64,000 bases of DNA from Glandiceps talaboti. Its lineage: Eukaryota > Hemichordata > Enteropneusta > Spengelidae. The stretch is taken from positions 21,173,181 to 21,237,180 of the forward strand of contig NC_135552.1 of the NCBI RefSeq assembly GCF_964340395.1, written 5' to 3'. The notes beneath the pieces were generated by a model. That model saw only the letters and a list, made by a program, of their open reading frames with translations, made no database searches and was not told the DNA's origin. A program made the position numbers and the translations under genes. This document shows, one piece after another, positions 13,891 to 28,703 of the stretch. Every line of letters begins with the position of its first letter. Position 1 is the first letter of the stretch.

Positions 13891-16800
13891 ATAATAATAA
13901 TAATTTAAAAATAAAATAAAATAAAATAAAAAAAAATAAAAAATAAAAAATAAAAAATAAATTAGGAAAAATAAAAATAGTATCATTAATCATACTGAAA
14001 TATGCATGTTTAATAAAAATTCAGAGTACACATACAGAAGCCTTTATGATCATTTGATAGGTAAAGTTATGTGATAAGTTATGATTTCTTGCCAATTCAT
14101 GAAATATGAAATCACAGTTGTGTAATATGTTGCGCAAAGACATTAACCCAAAACACATTCTTTTATGTGCATTACAGGTAAAGTTTAATAAAATACGCTA
14201 TAGTTCCTACTTGGGTGCCACAGCAATTGATGATCTTGAGTTCCAAAACTGTTCCTGGCCCCCACCTACAAGTTTTTGTGATACTTCTACCAAATTCTGG
14301 TGTACTACGACCAAAGCGTGCATTGACAAGAACTTAGTCTGTGATTTACAGGATGATTGTGGTGATTACTCAGATGAAATAAACTGTGGTAAGTTGTCAG
14401 TCTTTGATAAGTTAAAGATCTTTGGTAAATGACGTTACATACGGTAGTAAAATACATTTGTCAAGTTATGAGTTGTGTTTGTATAGAGATCTGTGATATG
14501 AGATAGCCTGGGAGTTATATTAATCCTAAATCATGGCTTTGATTAATTAGTCTGCGCTAATGTTTCTCTTCAAAGATACTGCTGTATTGCAGTCTGTTTA
14601 AACCTTACATAATATACTTAATAGTGTGCAATTTCATAGATGAATCATATTTTGTACATGTAAGTTCCAAATATGTAGTAGGCAGTCAATTTTTAATAAA
14701 AAAGATGTACTGGTATCTTGGAGAACTTGATCCACTAAGTACTAAGTATAACATTAGTGATGTGCACTTTATAACATCCAATACCAGTAGCCATGAAATA
14801 TATACTATAATGAATATTCTGTACTCATTGTGCCACTATAATTTCTTCATAGGGTCCTATACTCAATGTGACTTCCAAAATGTGACATGTGATTGGACAC
14901 AGGCCTCTGGTACAGATCATTTAAGTTGGATGCTTAGAACGGGGTCAACTCCAACAACCTACACTGGTCCAGTGTATGACCACACCTATTCAAACACTTC
15001 AGGTAGATCAGACAGGTTCATTACATTATTTTATCGAGTACATCACACCTATCATGGAAGTATATATGGGTTATTACTTCCATGCACCTATAAACACAGT
15101 CTGTGTTTATTTAGTCCTGCATATTACCATACCTATGTAAACACTGTATTTATTTAGTCCTGCATATGACCACATCCACAAATACATACCTGATATGGAG
15201 TACTCCTGACTCCACCATTTCATATATTCATTGAAGTGACAACATTCTCAATCATTTAGATTTCGTGACTAAAAAAATTTTTGTGCATGCTGATGTTACT
15301 TGAAATCAGATTCAACTTGTGATTTTGATTTCAGGTTATTACCTCTACATTGAAGGATACTACAATTATTATGGTCAAACAGCTCAAATTGTTAGTCCCA
15401 TATACCAAGCAACAACGAATGGACAATGTAAGGTGAGAATTGCAAGGGGAGAGGGTTGGCAGTGTGGTGGAAAGTTACAGTACATGGTTTATGACATTGC
15501 TAAGTTGATGTAAGTTTATAGGTAAAGAGCGAGGCTGCTTGTTGGGATGGGGGTGGGGCTGCTTATTGGGGTGGGGATGGGGCTGCTTGTCTTACCAACT
15601 CAAGCAACAACCATAGACTGTAAGATACATCGTGACATTCCGCCCTCACCGGCCTCCTCTCACCCGAGGGGTTGGCCAATGTGTGAGGGCACCCCATCGC
15701 GGTGTACCTTACAGACTATCAACAACCAAGGGCTTGGTTTGTTAGGGAAGGAGAAGTATATGGTGTTGCTAACATTTTGAGGCAAGTACAAAGTACCTCT
15801 TCTGCAAGAGGAGATTAGATTGCTGTAAGAATTTAAGCAGAAGTTTCCAAGTTTGATAGGGACCCTTTGAAATTAGGGGAGTATTTTGTATTTCTGTATT
15901 GGAAGCTAAAAGATCAAAGATTGACATAGAGAAAACTTCAACCGTTCTATCACATTTTGTGTTTTACACTTCAGCTGAGGATGTTCTATCACATGTATGG
16001 ACAAAATATTGGCAGACTCACCATTTATACTCGCATCTATCAGAACACTAACCAAGGCCAGACACAAGTTTGGCAGCAAATTGGTGAAAATGGTCCATTC
16101 TGGGACAGAGCTGAAGTAACTTTCTCCGTGACCACTGACTTCCAGGTAAAGTAGGATAAAATGTTTCTCACCAAAATATCAAATTAATGAATGCTGTCAA
16201 TTAGTGTTTTGCTGTTAGCCCTAGATATGCTTAAGTTCAACCAACACTGATTAATATCCAATAGAAGTTATAGTTCACGTAAGGAAAATTAATTTCAAAT
16301 TACAGTAAGGTAAATTAGGTATTACAAAGAATCATATGGAATTATCTGTGTACTCAGTAGATTTAAAAATAATCTTGGTACATGTACATGTATGGTAGAT
16401 AAATATCTAATGGTAAAAAAAAAGAGTACATGTCTTTCTCTAAGCTTTAAATAAGCTGTAGAATTAATATTCTTGAAAGTGTGAAGATGAATGTGTCAAT
16501 GCTAATGTATTGTTTACCAAAATTAACCAACTGCTGTTCTTGTGCACTGGGCTGTGTAATATGTAAATTACTAACTGTTGTGATACATTGAAATGATTAC
16601 AGATTGTTATAGAAGCTACGGCTGGAGACTACTACTATGGTGACATAGCAATAGACGATGTCACTCTTACACCGGGATGCATTATGAAATCTGGTGAGAA
16701 AAAGTGTTACAAAGCAGTCATTGTGAATGTGATGTTTGTTTGAAATTAATAGTATGTTTATAAGGAAGCTTCGATATGCATATAACATAGACACTTTGTA

Positions 16801-19800
16801 GCATTTATGTTTTGCCAATTTCCTTTAAATCATGTTTAAATGTAATATAGAAGGAAAAAAAATATACACAAGCAGTGCTTTTTGTGGTCATATCACTTTT
16901 TACTGATTTGTGGCCATATTTGTAGTAAAAAATCAATATATTAGTGCATAACTGAAAATCTATAATGTATAGAGACTCTGTTCAAGTGTCTAACTCCAGA
17001 TAATTACATGCAAAAGCTTTCTTGTAAGACAATGACCTCTGAACCTTGACCTTTAGGGCAGACTATCAAGATTAGGCCATTTCTTGCATATTACAGACTC
17101 TATGTAGCAACTATGTGTGGCCAATTTCTTTCAGGTCATGTCTAATTGTAATTCAGAGCAAGATATATACACATGCGGTATCTTGTTTCCATGACACACT
17201 ACCATAGAAATGCTCTGTTTTATGAAAACAGCAATTGATAATTTTGAACTTATTCAATTGAAAAAAGAGACAACATTTAACAACAAATTAACTCTTTTGT
17301 AAATCAGGTACACTTCCAACACCACCTCCAACAACATCACCACCAGTACCTCCATCCACAACACCACACCCAGCTTGTAAACCAACAGAATTTTACTGCA
17401 GCGCTGATAACAGATGTATAGCAGCTGAATTCATCTGTAACTTCAGAGATGACTGCTCAGATGGGGAGGAAGAGGACTCAAGATGTGGTAAGAAAATACT
17501 TCCTTTCTATTCATCACCAATGAATTAGACAAAGTATTATTACCTTCAAAGCCGATGATAATCACATTGTCTTAATAAATTAGTTTCCATGAAAATAGGT
17601 GTATTTCAAATTAAATTCATGTGGAGAATTAGCTGTTTGTGACGAGTTTCATTCAATTGTCCAAGGAGATATTAAATTTCCAATGGGCTGAATATCTATC
17701 CAAATATTGTTCATGTTCAGCAGTGACTTATATCTTGTCCACATAGTTGTCTTTCATTCAGCAAATATTTATAATGTAACATGGCACAATGACTGTATGT
17801 TGTACGAGTAGTCAGTTATTGATGTCATGTTCAGTGTGTTCACATCCATCCAATGACTTGTCACATGGAGCTATGACTGTTGCATTCAGTTGTTGACATC
17901 ATGTTTAATGTGTTCACATCCAGCCAAGATGACTTCTCACAAGGAGCTATGACTGTTGTATTCATTTGTTGATGTCATATTTAATGTATTCACATCCATC
18001 CAATGACTTCTCACATGGAGCTATGACTGTTGAATTCAGTTGTTGACATCATGTTCAATGTATTCACATCCAGCCAAGATGACTTCTCACATGGAGCTAT
18101 GACTGTTGTATTCATTTGTTGATATCATGTTTAATGTATTCACATCCATCCAATGACTTCTCACATGGAGCTATGACTGTTGCATTCAGTTGTTGATGTA
18201 ATATTTAATGTATTCTTATACATACTTTAGTGAAACCAAGTTGTGATTTTGAAGATGACAGCTGTGGATGGATCGGTGTTTATGAAGAATCCAGCAGAAG
18301 ACGTCGAGTTCCAGATGTCCCACAATTTAGGTGGGACAGGCAGCAAGGCAAGACAAAATTATCAACTGACTTCAGGCCACCAAAAGACAAAACCCTTGGC
18401 ACAGGAGAAGGTATGCTGTATTAAGTTTTCATATGAGCTTGAAATCTAAATCCACATGCAGTCATGTATAGCATATGTGGTTTAAATAATTATGTTACAG
18501 TGCCTACATGTATGAAATATGACGAGACAAAACACTTTTGAAAAGTAAACAAAAGTTTAAAGGAACATAATAAGAGATTGGCAAGTAAGATGGATCATTA
18601 AAAATCTGCACTGCAATAGGAATAAAATGTTGTCAACTTTCTAAGAAAATCTTTCTCAAAAATGGTAAGATTAATTTGCCTGCAGTCTGATATCTCGTTT
18701 ACTATTACCCTATAAAGGCTATGTATGTTTGCCACATTCAAAGTACCCAAGGAACTATATGAAGTTAATTATGACATTCCTTATTTCTGAAGGTCTAAGT
18801 CATTTAATTTAAGTGGGAAGAAAGTTTATCATTCATGTGACATACAGTTATGATGAAGTAATTGAAATATATGCTGGTGATATATAAAGGTTGTAGTCTC
18901 TTGTTTCCTACAAGGAAATTATGACATTTCAGCAAGTTCTGTTTCTTCTTTGATGATCTGCTGTGTAGGATTCTATCTATTTGCTGACAACTCACCGGGC
19001 CAGTACCAAGATAAAGCTATAGTACAGACTCCAATGATAGGTTCAACTGGTGCAGACTGCCACCTTCAGTTCTACTATCATATGGGTGGTACAAATGTGG
19101 GATCATTACAGGTACTTAGGTTAGTTGGAGATGGTAACAGTACTCTCTTCACATTGAGCGGTGTCCAAGGCGATGAGTGGAAACAAGGAAACGTTTACAT
19201 TGGAGCTGGACAAGGATATCAGGTATAGTAAAATATGTCATTGTTCGTATAATATAATTATATTGTATGGTTATCTGTTTTCAAGAACATATACACATGA
19301 ATGACTGGGGGGGGGGGGGGGGGGGGCACATTTATTGTAATATTTATGGTTTGCTCACCAACCCGGGAACCTTAATGGATATAGAGAGCTCACTTGAGTG
19401 TCTACACCCATGTTATACATGATTAGCTTACTAATTAGATCTTGAACTTGACAAATTGCTATCTATTCTCATTCAGGCTATTTATTGTTGTTTATTTTCA
19501 GATTCTCATTCAGGCTACGCGTGGATCAAATTACCAAGGAGATGAATGCATTGATGATGTCAAGTTCATAGACTGTGCTCCTCCAGGTGAGATTTATTAA
19601 ATCCATTCTCAATCACTTTATTAGTATATGTACATGTGCCTAAAATTACAGAATTCATGATATCAGTTCACAGCTAATGAACCGGTATTAGGTATATTGG
19701 TTATAATCTTACCAAGCCCTATTGAGCAATATTCTGTTACATCTTATTAACCATGTTTAATGATATTGGTTCAAAGGTGACCAAGCCCCATTTTAATAGG

Positions 19801-22800
19801 GATAATGTTTCTATTCTGACTAAACCACATTTTGAGACACAGATTGGTTTCATAGTTTTTTGGGATGTTCCATTTTCAGGACATAATGATGTGATCTGAG
19901 ATAAGCAAATAAAGTCTTCACATGTGGAAATTTGTCAATTTATGCAAAGTGGTAAATGATTGTATGACTCTGAGTGACAAAAAGCTTACATAAAATGGAC
20001 CCCCCCCCCCCCTCAAAAATAAAATAAATATAAAAGAAAATTTAAAAAAATGAAAATAAAAAGTAAAAATTTTACTTCAGTGTGATTGTGTATAGTACAT
20101 TTATATTGAAAAAAATTACTAAGGTGAAAAATGACCAGCTCTATCATTTAAATAACATCAGTGCTCACAGTCACCTGCAATACCATTGGTTGTATGGTTT
20201 GTTCTAGTTCTTACTGGAGAGCCATGCCAGCCATCTGAGTTCCGTTGTGCCAATACCTATTGTATTGACAGTAACAAAGTCTGCAACTTTGTAGATGAGT
20301 GTATGGACCATTCAGACGAAGATCAGTGTGGTAAGAGTAATCTGGTGAATTTTCATAATCATCTGGTCTTAGACAAGTTTTATGTTTCCAAGTCAAAAGG
20401 ACATTCAACACACTTGATGAATATATGACCAATTATGTGTTTACATATAAATTTTGTAAATGTTGAAGCAGGCAATGATTTTCTAGTGGACAGGTGTGAT
20501 TACAATGCAAAATGTAACTGGTGTTTACATGAATGTAGATGTTCAAGTGTGCAGGTGTGATTACAATGCAAAATGTAACTGGTATGTTTACAGGAATGTA
20601 GATGTTCAAGTGGACAGGTGTGATTACAATGCAAAATGTAACTGTGATGTGTTTACATGAATGTAGATGTTCAAGTGGGCAGGTGTGAATACAATGCAAA
20701 ATGTAACTGTGATGTGTTTACATGAATGTAGATGTTCAAGTGGACAGGTGTGATTACAATGCAAAATGTAACCGTGGTATGTTTACATGAATGTAGATGT
20801 TCAAGTGGACAGGTGTGATTACAATGCAAAATGTAACTGGTGTGTTTACATGAATGTAGATGTTCAAGTGGACAGGTGTGAATACAATGCAAAATGTAAC
20901 CGTGGTATGTTTACATGAATGCAGATGTTCAAGTGGACAGGTGTGATTACAATGCAAAATGTAATTGGTATGTTTACATGAATGTAGATGTTCAAGTGGG
21001 CAGGTGTGATTTTGAATTGGATTCATGCTCCTGGCAGCAAGAAACTGGTGATGAATTTGATTGGTCGCTGTTTAGTGGTACAACAGCATCAATTGGTACT
21101 GGACCTGATACTGACCACACAATAAGGAGTAATAAAGGTATTTTAAAATATAATATCAGTAAATCTATCTCTTTGTAATAATTGTTTCCTATAACACATG
21201 ACCGGAATTTTTCTAAGTTAACTCAGTAAATTGAATACACAAAGACTCCATTTAAATGCCTATACCGCAAATGTCAGTTTTCTTTTTATACCTTGACCTT
21301 TGACTTTGAACTCCATATTCAAGGTCAAATATCAAGTTGGGAATTATCAGTATTGAAGAAATATAGGATTGGTTGGGTTATGTGAAACATAGAATTAACT
21401 AAAGCTGCCCTTTCTTTTCATGTGTGTTAAGGTTGTTTATATGGCATATTGTTTAATTTCATAATATATACTGTATTTTATTGTCAATTATTCTAAATGA
21501 ATTTGCAACTGAAATGTTTTGGAAATATTGTTATCAAAGGTAATTTTATAACTTGGGAACAAAGTATAGCAAACATTTTTTCTCCCATCAGCCAACTCCT
21601 ACGCTAAAAGTGAAAGTAAGAACAACCAAGATGCATAGTTTAAAGTGACCATATGGATGAGGATTGGGTATTTATTTTGGATTTTGGATTTGTAAAACTA
21701 TTTTATCATCATGGCCTGGCTCCTACTCAAAAAATCAATGTGAACCAACATTGACCAAGTCTGTCTTTGTAACTTAATACACTGCAAAAAGCATTTAAAA
21801 TTTTTTTTTTAAAAGGTTTTAAAAAGTCTGTTATTGTATGTTTATTCACCTTTGCAATTTATTGAGTTACGAACAAGAACTTGGCATATGTTGTGTCACA
21901 TATTTTTTAAAAGTAGGAAGCCATGATGATAAAATTATTTTATAAATTAAAAATCCAAAAAAACCACCCAATTCTCATCCATATGGCCACTTAAACAATG
22001 ATCACAAAGTTTATACTGTTTTCATTTGATTAGTTCTACTGTAACAGCACTTTTTAATTTCTGTACATAAGCCCTCACTAAATAACAAAGAAAGTGAATT
22101 TAAATATCAGAGAACTCCCAACATTTTTGTTTGATTATTTTTGATGTAAAAATGTGCTATTTATTCATTATATTCATAAATGATGGTTAAGATGACATTG
22201 CTTATTTTAGTAACTCTAAGACTGTGAATTTGACCTCTCCTGTCTAGGTCATTATGTATTCATAGAAACATCATACCCACAAAAACCAGCAGACAGAGCT
22301 CGTCTGGCTAGTCCAACTATCAAGGGTACCTCTAGCAGCAGTAACTGCAGGGTGAGTTATACACAGACGAAATGTTCAATAAAGTTATAGTGCCTTTCCA
22401 TCATTTTCAAGAAATTACGACGTTTTTTAGGCGATTTTCTATCCATATTGAAGTCTAAAAATGATGCACATTGATATACCCGCTGATACGCATACACAGT
22501 TTTATTTTTGAAACACCCAAACACTTGCAGAAAGGTTGATTCCCCCATTATATTGGGAGAAGAAAAGTATTGGGGAATAGTATCTAAGTGCAGCTGTAAA
22601 ATAATCTAATAAAATGTAATATAATTGTAAATGCATTCTAAAGTTTCAAAGTACTGTATGGTGACGCCAATCATTTAGAATTTCTCAAAATTGAAACACA
22701 GTTAATGTTATCAATATTACAGTATAAAATGTAGTTGGTGACATTTTAAAATGAAAACTGAAATTATTGGAGCTGACACATGTTGTACAATTTATCCAGG

Positions 22801-25800
22801 ATTTCAACTATAGATGCATGTACATGTACCTACGTTACAAAGTATTGGGTGCATTAATGTCCACCAACAATTGTGTATATAATGATGGAGTTTCCATGAT
22901 TGAATTCTGTTTTGTATGACAACATACTCAGATTGGTATTCAACCCTCACTGTCATAGCCTCACCTCCCCCTCCTCCCTCAGTGCATTTTAACATAATAA
23001 CAAATATTAAATATGCCAATGATTTTAATGTCATTGTTGTAAACTGTAATATTGTGCTGCGCATCCTGTCTTATATACCAGGTTATATCTATATTGAAGC
23101 TATATAGTTCTATAAATGTCCTGGATATGGAGCTAGAATATAGTGTCCTAGCAGTTAGTGGTAGTACATGTACATAGTACTAACTGTAGGGTGAGTCTCA
23201 TTTAATTTCATCTCCCATACTAACACCTCCTCACTCTCTCTGTCCCTTCTACCCCCTCACTCTCTGAGACTCTGTCACTCTCTCCATATCTGTTTGTCAA
23301 TGAGTTCATAATAATGTGTATTTCTGTATCTGTGTTTTAACTATTAATACAACTTCTATGCATGATCACTTAATCTCCCTAACACTCTAATTGTTGACTT
23401 CATACTCATTTGATCATTGATTTTATGGCTGTCATTATAGTGTATGTTTCTGTTCTTAGTCTATGCATCTTACGGGTCTATTGGTAGTCACTGTATTGCA
23501 TGTGTCTATTGATAATCTAGGTATTGTATTGTTGTATTGATAGTCTATTGTGTGTCAATTGATAGATTAAACTGATATATTGTTGATAGTCTATATACAG
23601 CATGTGTCTATTGTATAGTCTATAAATCATATCTGTCTATAAATGGTCTGTGTATTATGTGTATGTTTGTGTGTATTGGTTAATGTATATTTTACATAGT
23701 GTATTATATTGCATCATGAAATGGACAAAAAATGCATTCTATAATATTATTTAGTCAGTACACATAGTTTGAATGTACATTATAAAGAATTTGGTAAATG
23801 TCTGAATATTTAATTGGAAAAGACTCTTTATTACCGAGAAAAAAGAAAGGTATCATGATCATAATTGATATTATGTTAATTATAAATGATAGACAGTATA
23901 TTAATCATAACTGATATATGTCAATCATACTTTATATGTTAACATATTTTCAGATCACATTTTGGTACCATATGTATGGTATTGATATTGGCTCATTAGC
24001 TGTACTGATACGAACCTCCTATGAAGATGACTCAAATCTGGAAGTAGTGCGGAATATAACTGGGGAACAAGGCAATTTCTGGTGGCAATTCTCTGAGGTT
24101 ATTGACAGTGGCGGTAAAGACTTTAAGGTTTGTAAACAAATGATAAAGTAGTGAAACACAGTGCTGTTCTACATTGGGGTGTACATGAATATTAGAAATA
24201 TCTACTCTACCTGGTCCACAGTTGTTATATGATTGGGTTATCTAGAATATAATTGTGGTTCAAATCTTACCCATGCAGAGACAACATGTAGCCATTCAGA
24301 AACAAACAAGGCTTGTACTGGCAACTTACAGATTGCAAGCCTGGCCATGTTAATCATTTCACCATCATAACTCCATCAATAGATTAATTATTTGTTGTTT
24401 CTTGCAGATTGTGTTGGAAGGTATGGTGGGGAGCAGTTACCGTGGTGATATTGCCATTGATGATATCATTTTTAGTAAGGAATGCATTGCAGGTGGAAAA
24501 CTGCCAGGAGAAGATGATGCATCTAAACCTCCACATGAGTCATGTGATGACAATCCAAGTCAGTTTAAATGTGATACTGGTGACAAGTGTTTTGATAGCT
24601 GGGAAAGGTGCAATTTTAAATCTGAATGCTCTGATGCATCTGATGAGAAGGATTGTGGTAAGTTGGCACAGGATAATTGCATGCACATAGTTCATATTTC
24701 TGTTGTATCAAATTTAATTTAAAAATCTTGCACTGAATTGATGCACTTCACCTTTCCTAATGCATCCAATACTGTGCATTATTGAACAGTAATGATGGCC
24801 ATAAGTATGTGTTAGAGGCAGTATTCCAAACAAGTATGAAACCAAGTGTTACATGGCATGATGTACAACAGGTCATGGGCTAGCCTAGTAGATTTTTGTG
24901 ATTTTGTCGAGTTCAAGTTCACAGTGTTGACTACAAATATTTCAAATTATACAGTACATGTATGTGACTCCCTGCAGTGCACTGCAATTAGTAATGCAAT
25001 ATTGGGATTAGCTCTTGTCAGTACAAATGCAAACTGTTTCTTTGTATGACAGTTTATCTGCTTCAGAATGTGTCTTTATATTTCTCTGTGTATCCATTTT
25101 GTGCATCTTTAAATTAATGATTTGTATTTGACATATTTTAAATTCATCATTTGCATACTCTTTGTAGGTAAGTCATGTGATTTTGAGTCTGGGCAGTGTG
25201 GTTGGACAAACAGTGTTGGTGATAGTTTTAATTGGACCCGAGGACATGGTCCATCGTGGACCACATATACAGGACCTAATACAGATCACACATATAACAC
25301 AACTAAAGGTAACTTTAAGTGCACATGTGCACTCCTATTATCTAACGTAAGCTTAAACCTTGACCTTTTGGTTTGATTATGAACATTCAAAGAGGGGACT
25401 GTGTCTTCTACCAAGACTTGCCTTTTTTGAAGAATTTTTATTAAAACTTGCTAGTTTTAAGAAATATTTGTCAAAAATGTACACTTTATTTATTGGTATT
25501 GAGAAACTAACCCAAGGGAGCATTTGCCAGTTTGTACCTGGTATGTGTATTTCTTTCATTATGCTCGCAAAATGCCATTAACTTATAAAATGATAAATGT
25601 AGATGTCATGACATAGTTAAAAATAGAGATAATTCTCCCAAGCAATCCTTGTTAGCTTAAAATTGGGGATTATGATCATTAGGCCTAGACACTTCAAAAG
25701 CCATAATTTGCTTTCTACCATTACAATGGAAAACTTAATATTGCTGCTTATATTATTTTACATCGAAGTTTTATTGTGTATGTAAAGAATAACATGTCAT

Positions 25801-26636
25801 AATATAATGATTTTATGCTGTGACAGGTCACTTTATGGTGCTTCCAACCAATACATCTTACACATATACCGGATACAAAGCACACTTGCAGACCCTACCA
25901 TTTCAACGTAGTGGTGAAAATTGTGAAATGACTTTCTGGTATCATATGTATGGTTTGTATATTGGATCACTGAATGTCTACATCAAGTATGCTAACCACC
26001 AATCCACTAAAATCTGGAGCATGGTTGGTGAGCAAGGCAATTCTTGGATGGAAGCTACAATTGATATTGGACAACAGGAAGAATTCTCCATTTTATTGGA
26101 AGGTGTACGTGGTAGCAGCATCTATGGAGACATCGGCATTGATGACATCCAGTTCTCAAATTGTGGAGATAGTAAGTATGATAATATTATTACTTTTAAA
26201 ATATACAATGTCAAGGTGAAACTGTGCAAGTCAGATGATATCGTACTACATTAGAAATATCTAATTTCTGATGCAACTGCACATTTTTCCTTGAACACCA
26301 TGTACTAAAATGAACAAACAACTACAATGTATAATGCATTATTGAGTCTGTAAGCAGTTACAGCAATGTACCCTCCCTGTAGAGTGCTTTATATTTTTAT
26401 TTACTGTGAAAACAGTTTCATTTATCGTCTTTACTGTTTCTGTACTGTAGACATACTGGTAATTCAATAGCTATGTTATGTACCTTATATGATAGAACCT
26501 CATGATGTGTGAATGCCAGTGTCCTAAGGATAATTTTGACTGTCGAGTTACATAATTTTATACCAATGTTCTCTGTGGCTGTACTTTCAAAATACCTCAT
26601 GTCCACATTTCCACACACACACGCATGCACGCACGT

Positions 26637-26681
<45 letters not shown>

Positions 26682-28645
26682 CATGCACACGCACCAACGT
26701 GCACACACGTCACAGGATTCTTTTGTTATTACAATATGTTTATCCAAAACAGAAAGATTTCATTTTAGAAAATCCAACTGTATGGTCATTTGATATAGTG
26801 TACAGGACCCAAAGGACTGCAATTAAAAAACGTCATGTACACAAAGCATTTTCATTCTTATAATTATTGTCTTATAAAATATTTAATTTCAGTATACAGT
26901 TCTTATAAATCATATGCTCTTGTGTAACTGATCAATTTCAGGTACTTTTGCTAGGCCTTGTGAGGATGGTACAGAGTTTAAGTGTGTAAATGATGGATCA
27001 TGCATTCCGTTAGAGAGATATTGTGACTACAGACAAGACTGTGGTGATATGTCAGATGAAAAACAGTGTGGTAAGTGATTACAGTTCAGTTAGTGTGGTA
27101 AGTGGTTACAGTTCAGTTAGCATGGTAAGTGATTAAATTTTAAAGTGTGATAAGTAATTAAATTTTAAACTGGTAAGTTATTACATTTTAAAACAATAAG
27201 GTAAGTGATTAAACTGGTAAGGGATTGCATATCAAATAGTGTGGTAAGTGATTAATTTTTAAACAGTAGTAAGTGATTAAATTTTAAACAGTGGTAAGTG
27301 ATTAAATTTTAAACAGTGGTAAGTGATTAAATTTTAAACAGTGGTAAGTGATTAAAATTTAACTGGTAAGTGATTAAATTTCAGTGTGGTAAGTGATTGA
27401 ATTTGAAACAATGGTAAGTGGTTAACTTGACAATGAATAGATATTGGGTGGTAAGAGATTATTACCTTATTAAATACAGGTGGTAAGTGATAATTATCTT
27501 TAATAAAAAGTGTATTTATTTGTTTCCACTAATTTCTTTTAAAACATGTCACCATTCAGTCACATATAAGTAAATTAGGGGTAAAGATGGGGCTGTGTCT
27601 CCTACGAAGCCTTGTTGTAATATCAAAATTCATTTTCATGTCCAGCAAGATATTATAACTTTATGTAATTGTTTGTCCAGTTGTAAAACCAGGTGATTGT
27701 CACTTTGACGACTCAAATCTTTTGTGTGATTGGATCCAGTATGAAGATGATGACATTGATTGGGTTGTTGCCAAGACAACACCAAATGATAACACTGGTC
27801 CCAACCATGACCATACCACTGTTAATACTACAGGCAATAGTAAGTGCACGTTATTATTTTCATGTATTTTTAGTTCTGCTGTCAGTGCTATCGATAGCTG
27901 AGCGGAGCTTTAGGGTTGTGTTGATTCTTCATTGTCATCTGCTGTCGTCATGTCTTCTTCTCCAAAACCGACAGTCAGAATACTTTGATATTTGGTGTGC
28001 ATGTTCCTTGGAGGGAGACTATTCAGATTTGTTCATACAAAGTTGATATGTGATTTTCTATTTTTAGTGATTTTTTTGGGAATTTTTTATTGTTGTAAAA
28101 ATGATATTTCCGATTTCCTTCTCCGAAAGTGATGGTTGGATTGCTTTGATATTTGGTGTGGTGTATGTGCCTTTGAAGGAGTTTATTTAGATTTGTTAAA
28201 GTCAATTGTGTAGAAATAATATGTACTGACTACCTTGCAATCAGTTATCCTGGAATGTCATTGGCATTATCTTTTTTGTGAATAATTTACAATGTAGCTC
28301 TTTACCATATTGTCTACATGATAACATTTATTGCACTCCACAGGTCAGTTTTTATATGTGGATAGTGTGAAAGGAAGTCTTAGTGATATAGCCCGGATAT
28401 CAACACCAAAAAGTGCTATATTCCCAGCTAGTAAAGGTGTCTGTGTTCTCAGATTTTGGTATCATATGTATGCTGTCAATGAGAATGGTGTTGGAGGATT
28501 GAGGGTAAGTTAGGATTGATTTTGCATGTGTGTGTCTGCATGTGGGCATGTACACACAAACACACACATGTATGGGGTGGGAATCCCATTCATTGAGGAC
28601 TTAACAGTAAGAATTTGTTTGGGAATTGTGGATGTCATATTTGTG

Positions 28646-28703
<58 letters not shown>

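Larger units (their letters stand above)
12688..14388 (+). other. MAM domain 7 fused to LDLa module 2
   Basis: Exons 12688-12840, 13543-13805 and 14178-14388. MAM motifs: [29 protein letters not shown] (divergent from FWYHMYG), MGDQW and [10 protein letters not shown]. The last exon runs straight from the MAM end into an LDLa module ([13 protein letters not shown]) without an intron, as in MAM10. Confidence 0.9.
20988..24657 (+). other. MAM domain 10 fused to LDLa module 5
   Basis: Exons 20988-21137, 22248-22351, 23954-24127 and 24408-24657. Motifs: [41 protein letters not shown] and GDIAIDDI. The last exon continues into an LDLa module ([13 protein letters not shown]). The acceptor at 20986-20987 was preferred over the AG at 21002-21003 because only it keeps the CDFE frame. 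That acceptor lies inside a tandem array, and a decayed copy of exon 22248-22351 sits at about 23080-23195. Confidence 0.9.

Noticed and set aside
13792-13986. Phe/Leu-rich minus-strand frame like a membrane peptide
   Set aside because: It is the complement of poly-A and AAAAT-type simple sequence.
20433-21026. Several minus-strand frames rich in His/Cys/Leu
   Set aside because: They mirror the ~63-bp minisatellite; no splice structure or homology on that strand.
21004-21137. Acceptor at 21002-21003 for MAM10
   Set aside because: It would put the CDFE cysteine motif out of frame; the acceptor at 20986-20987 restores it.
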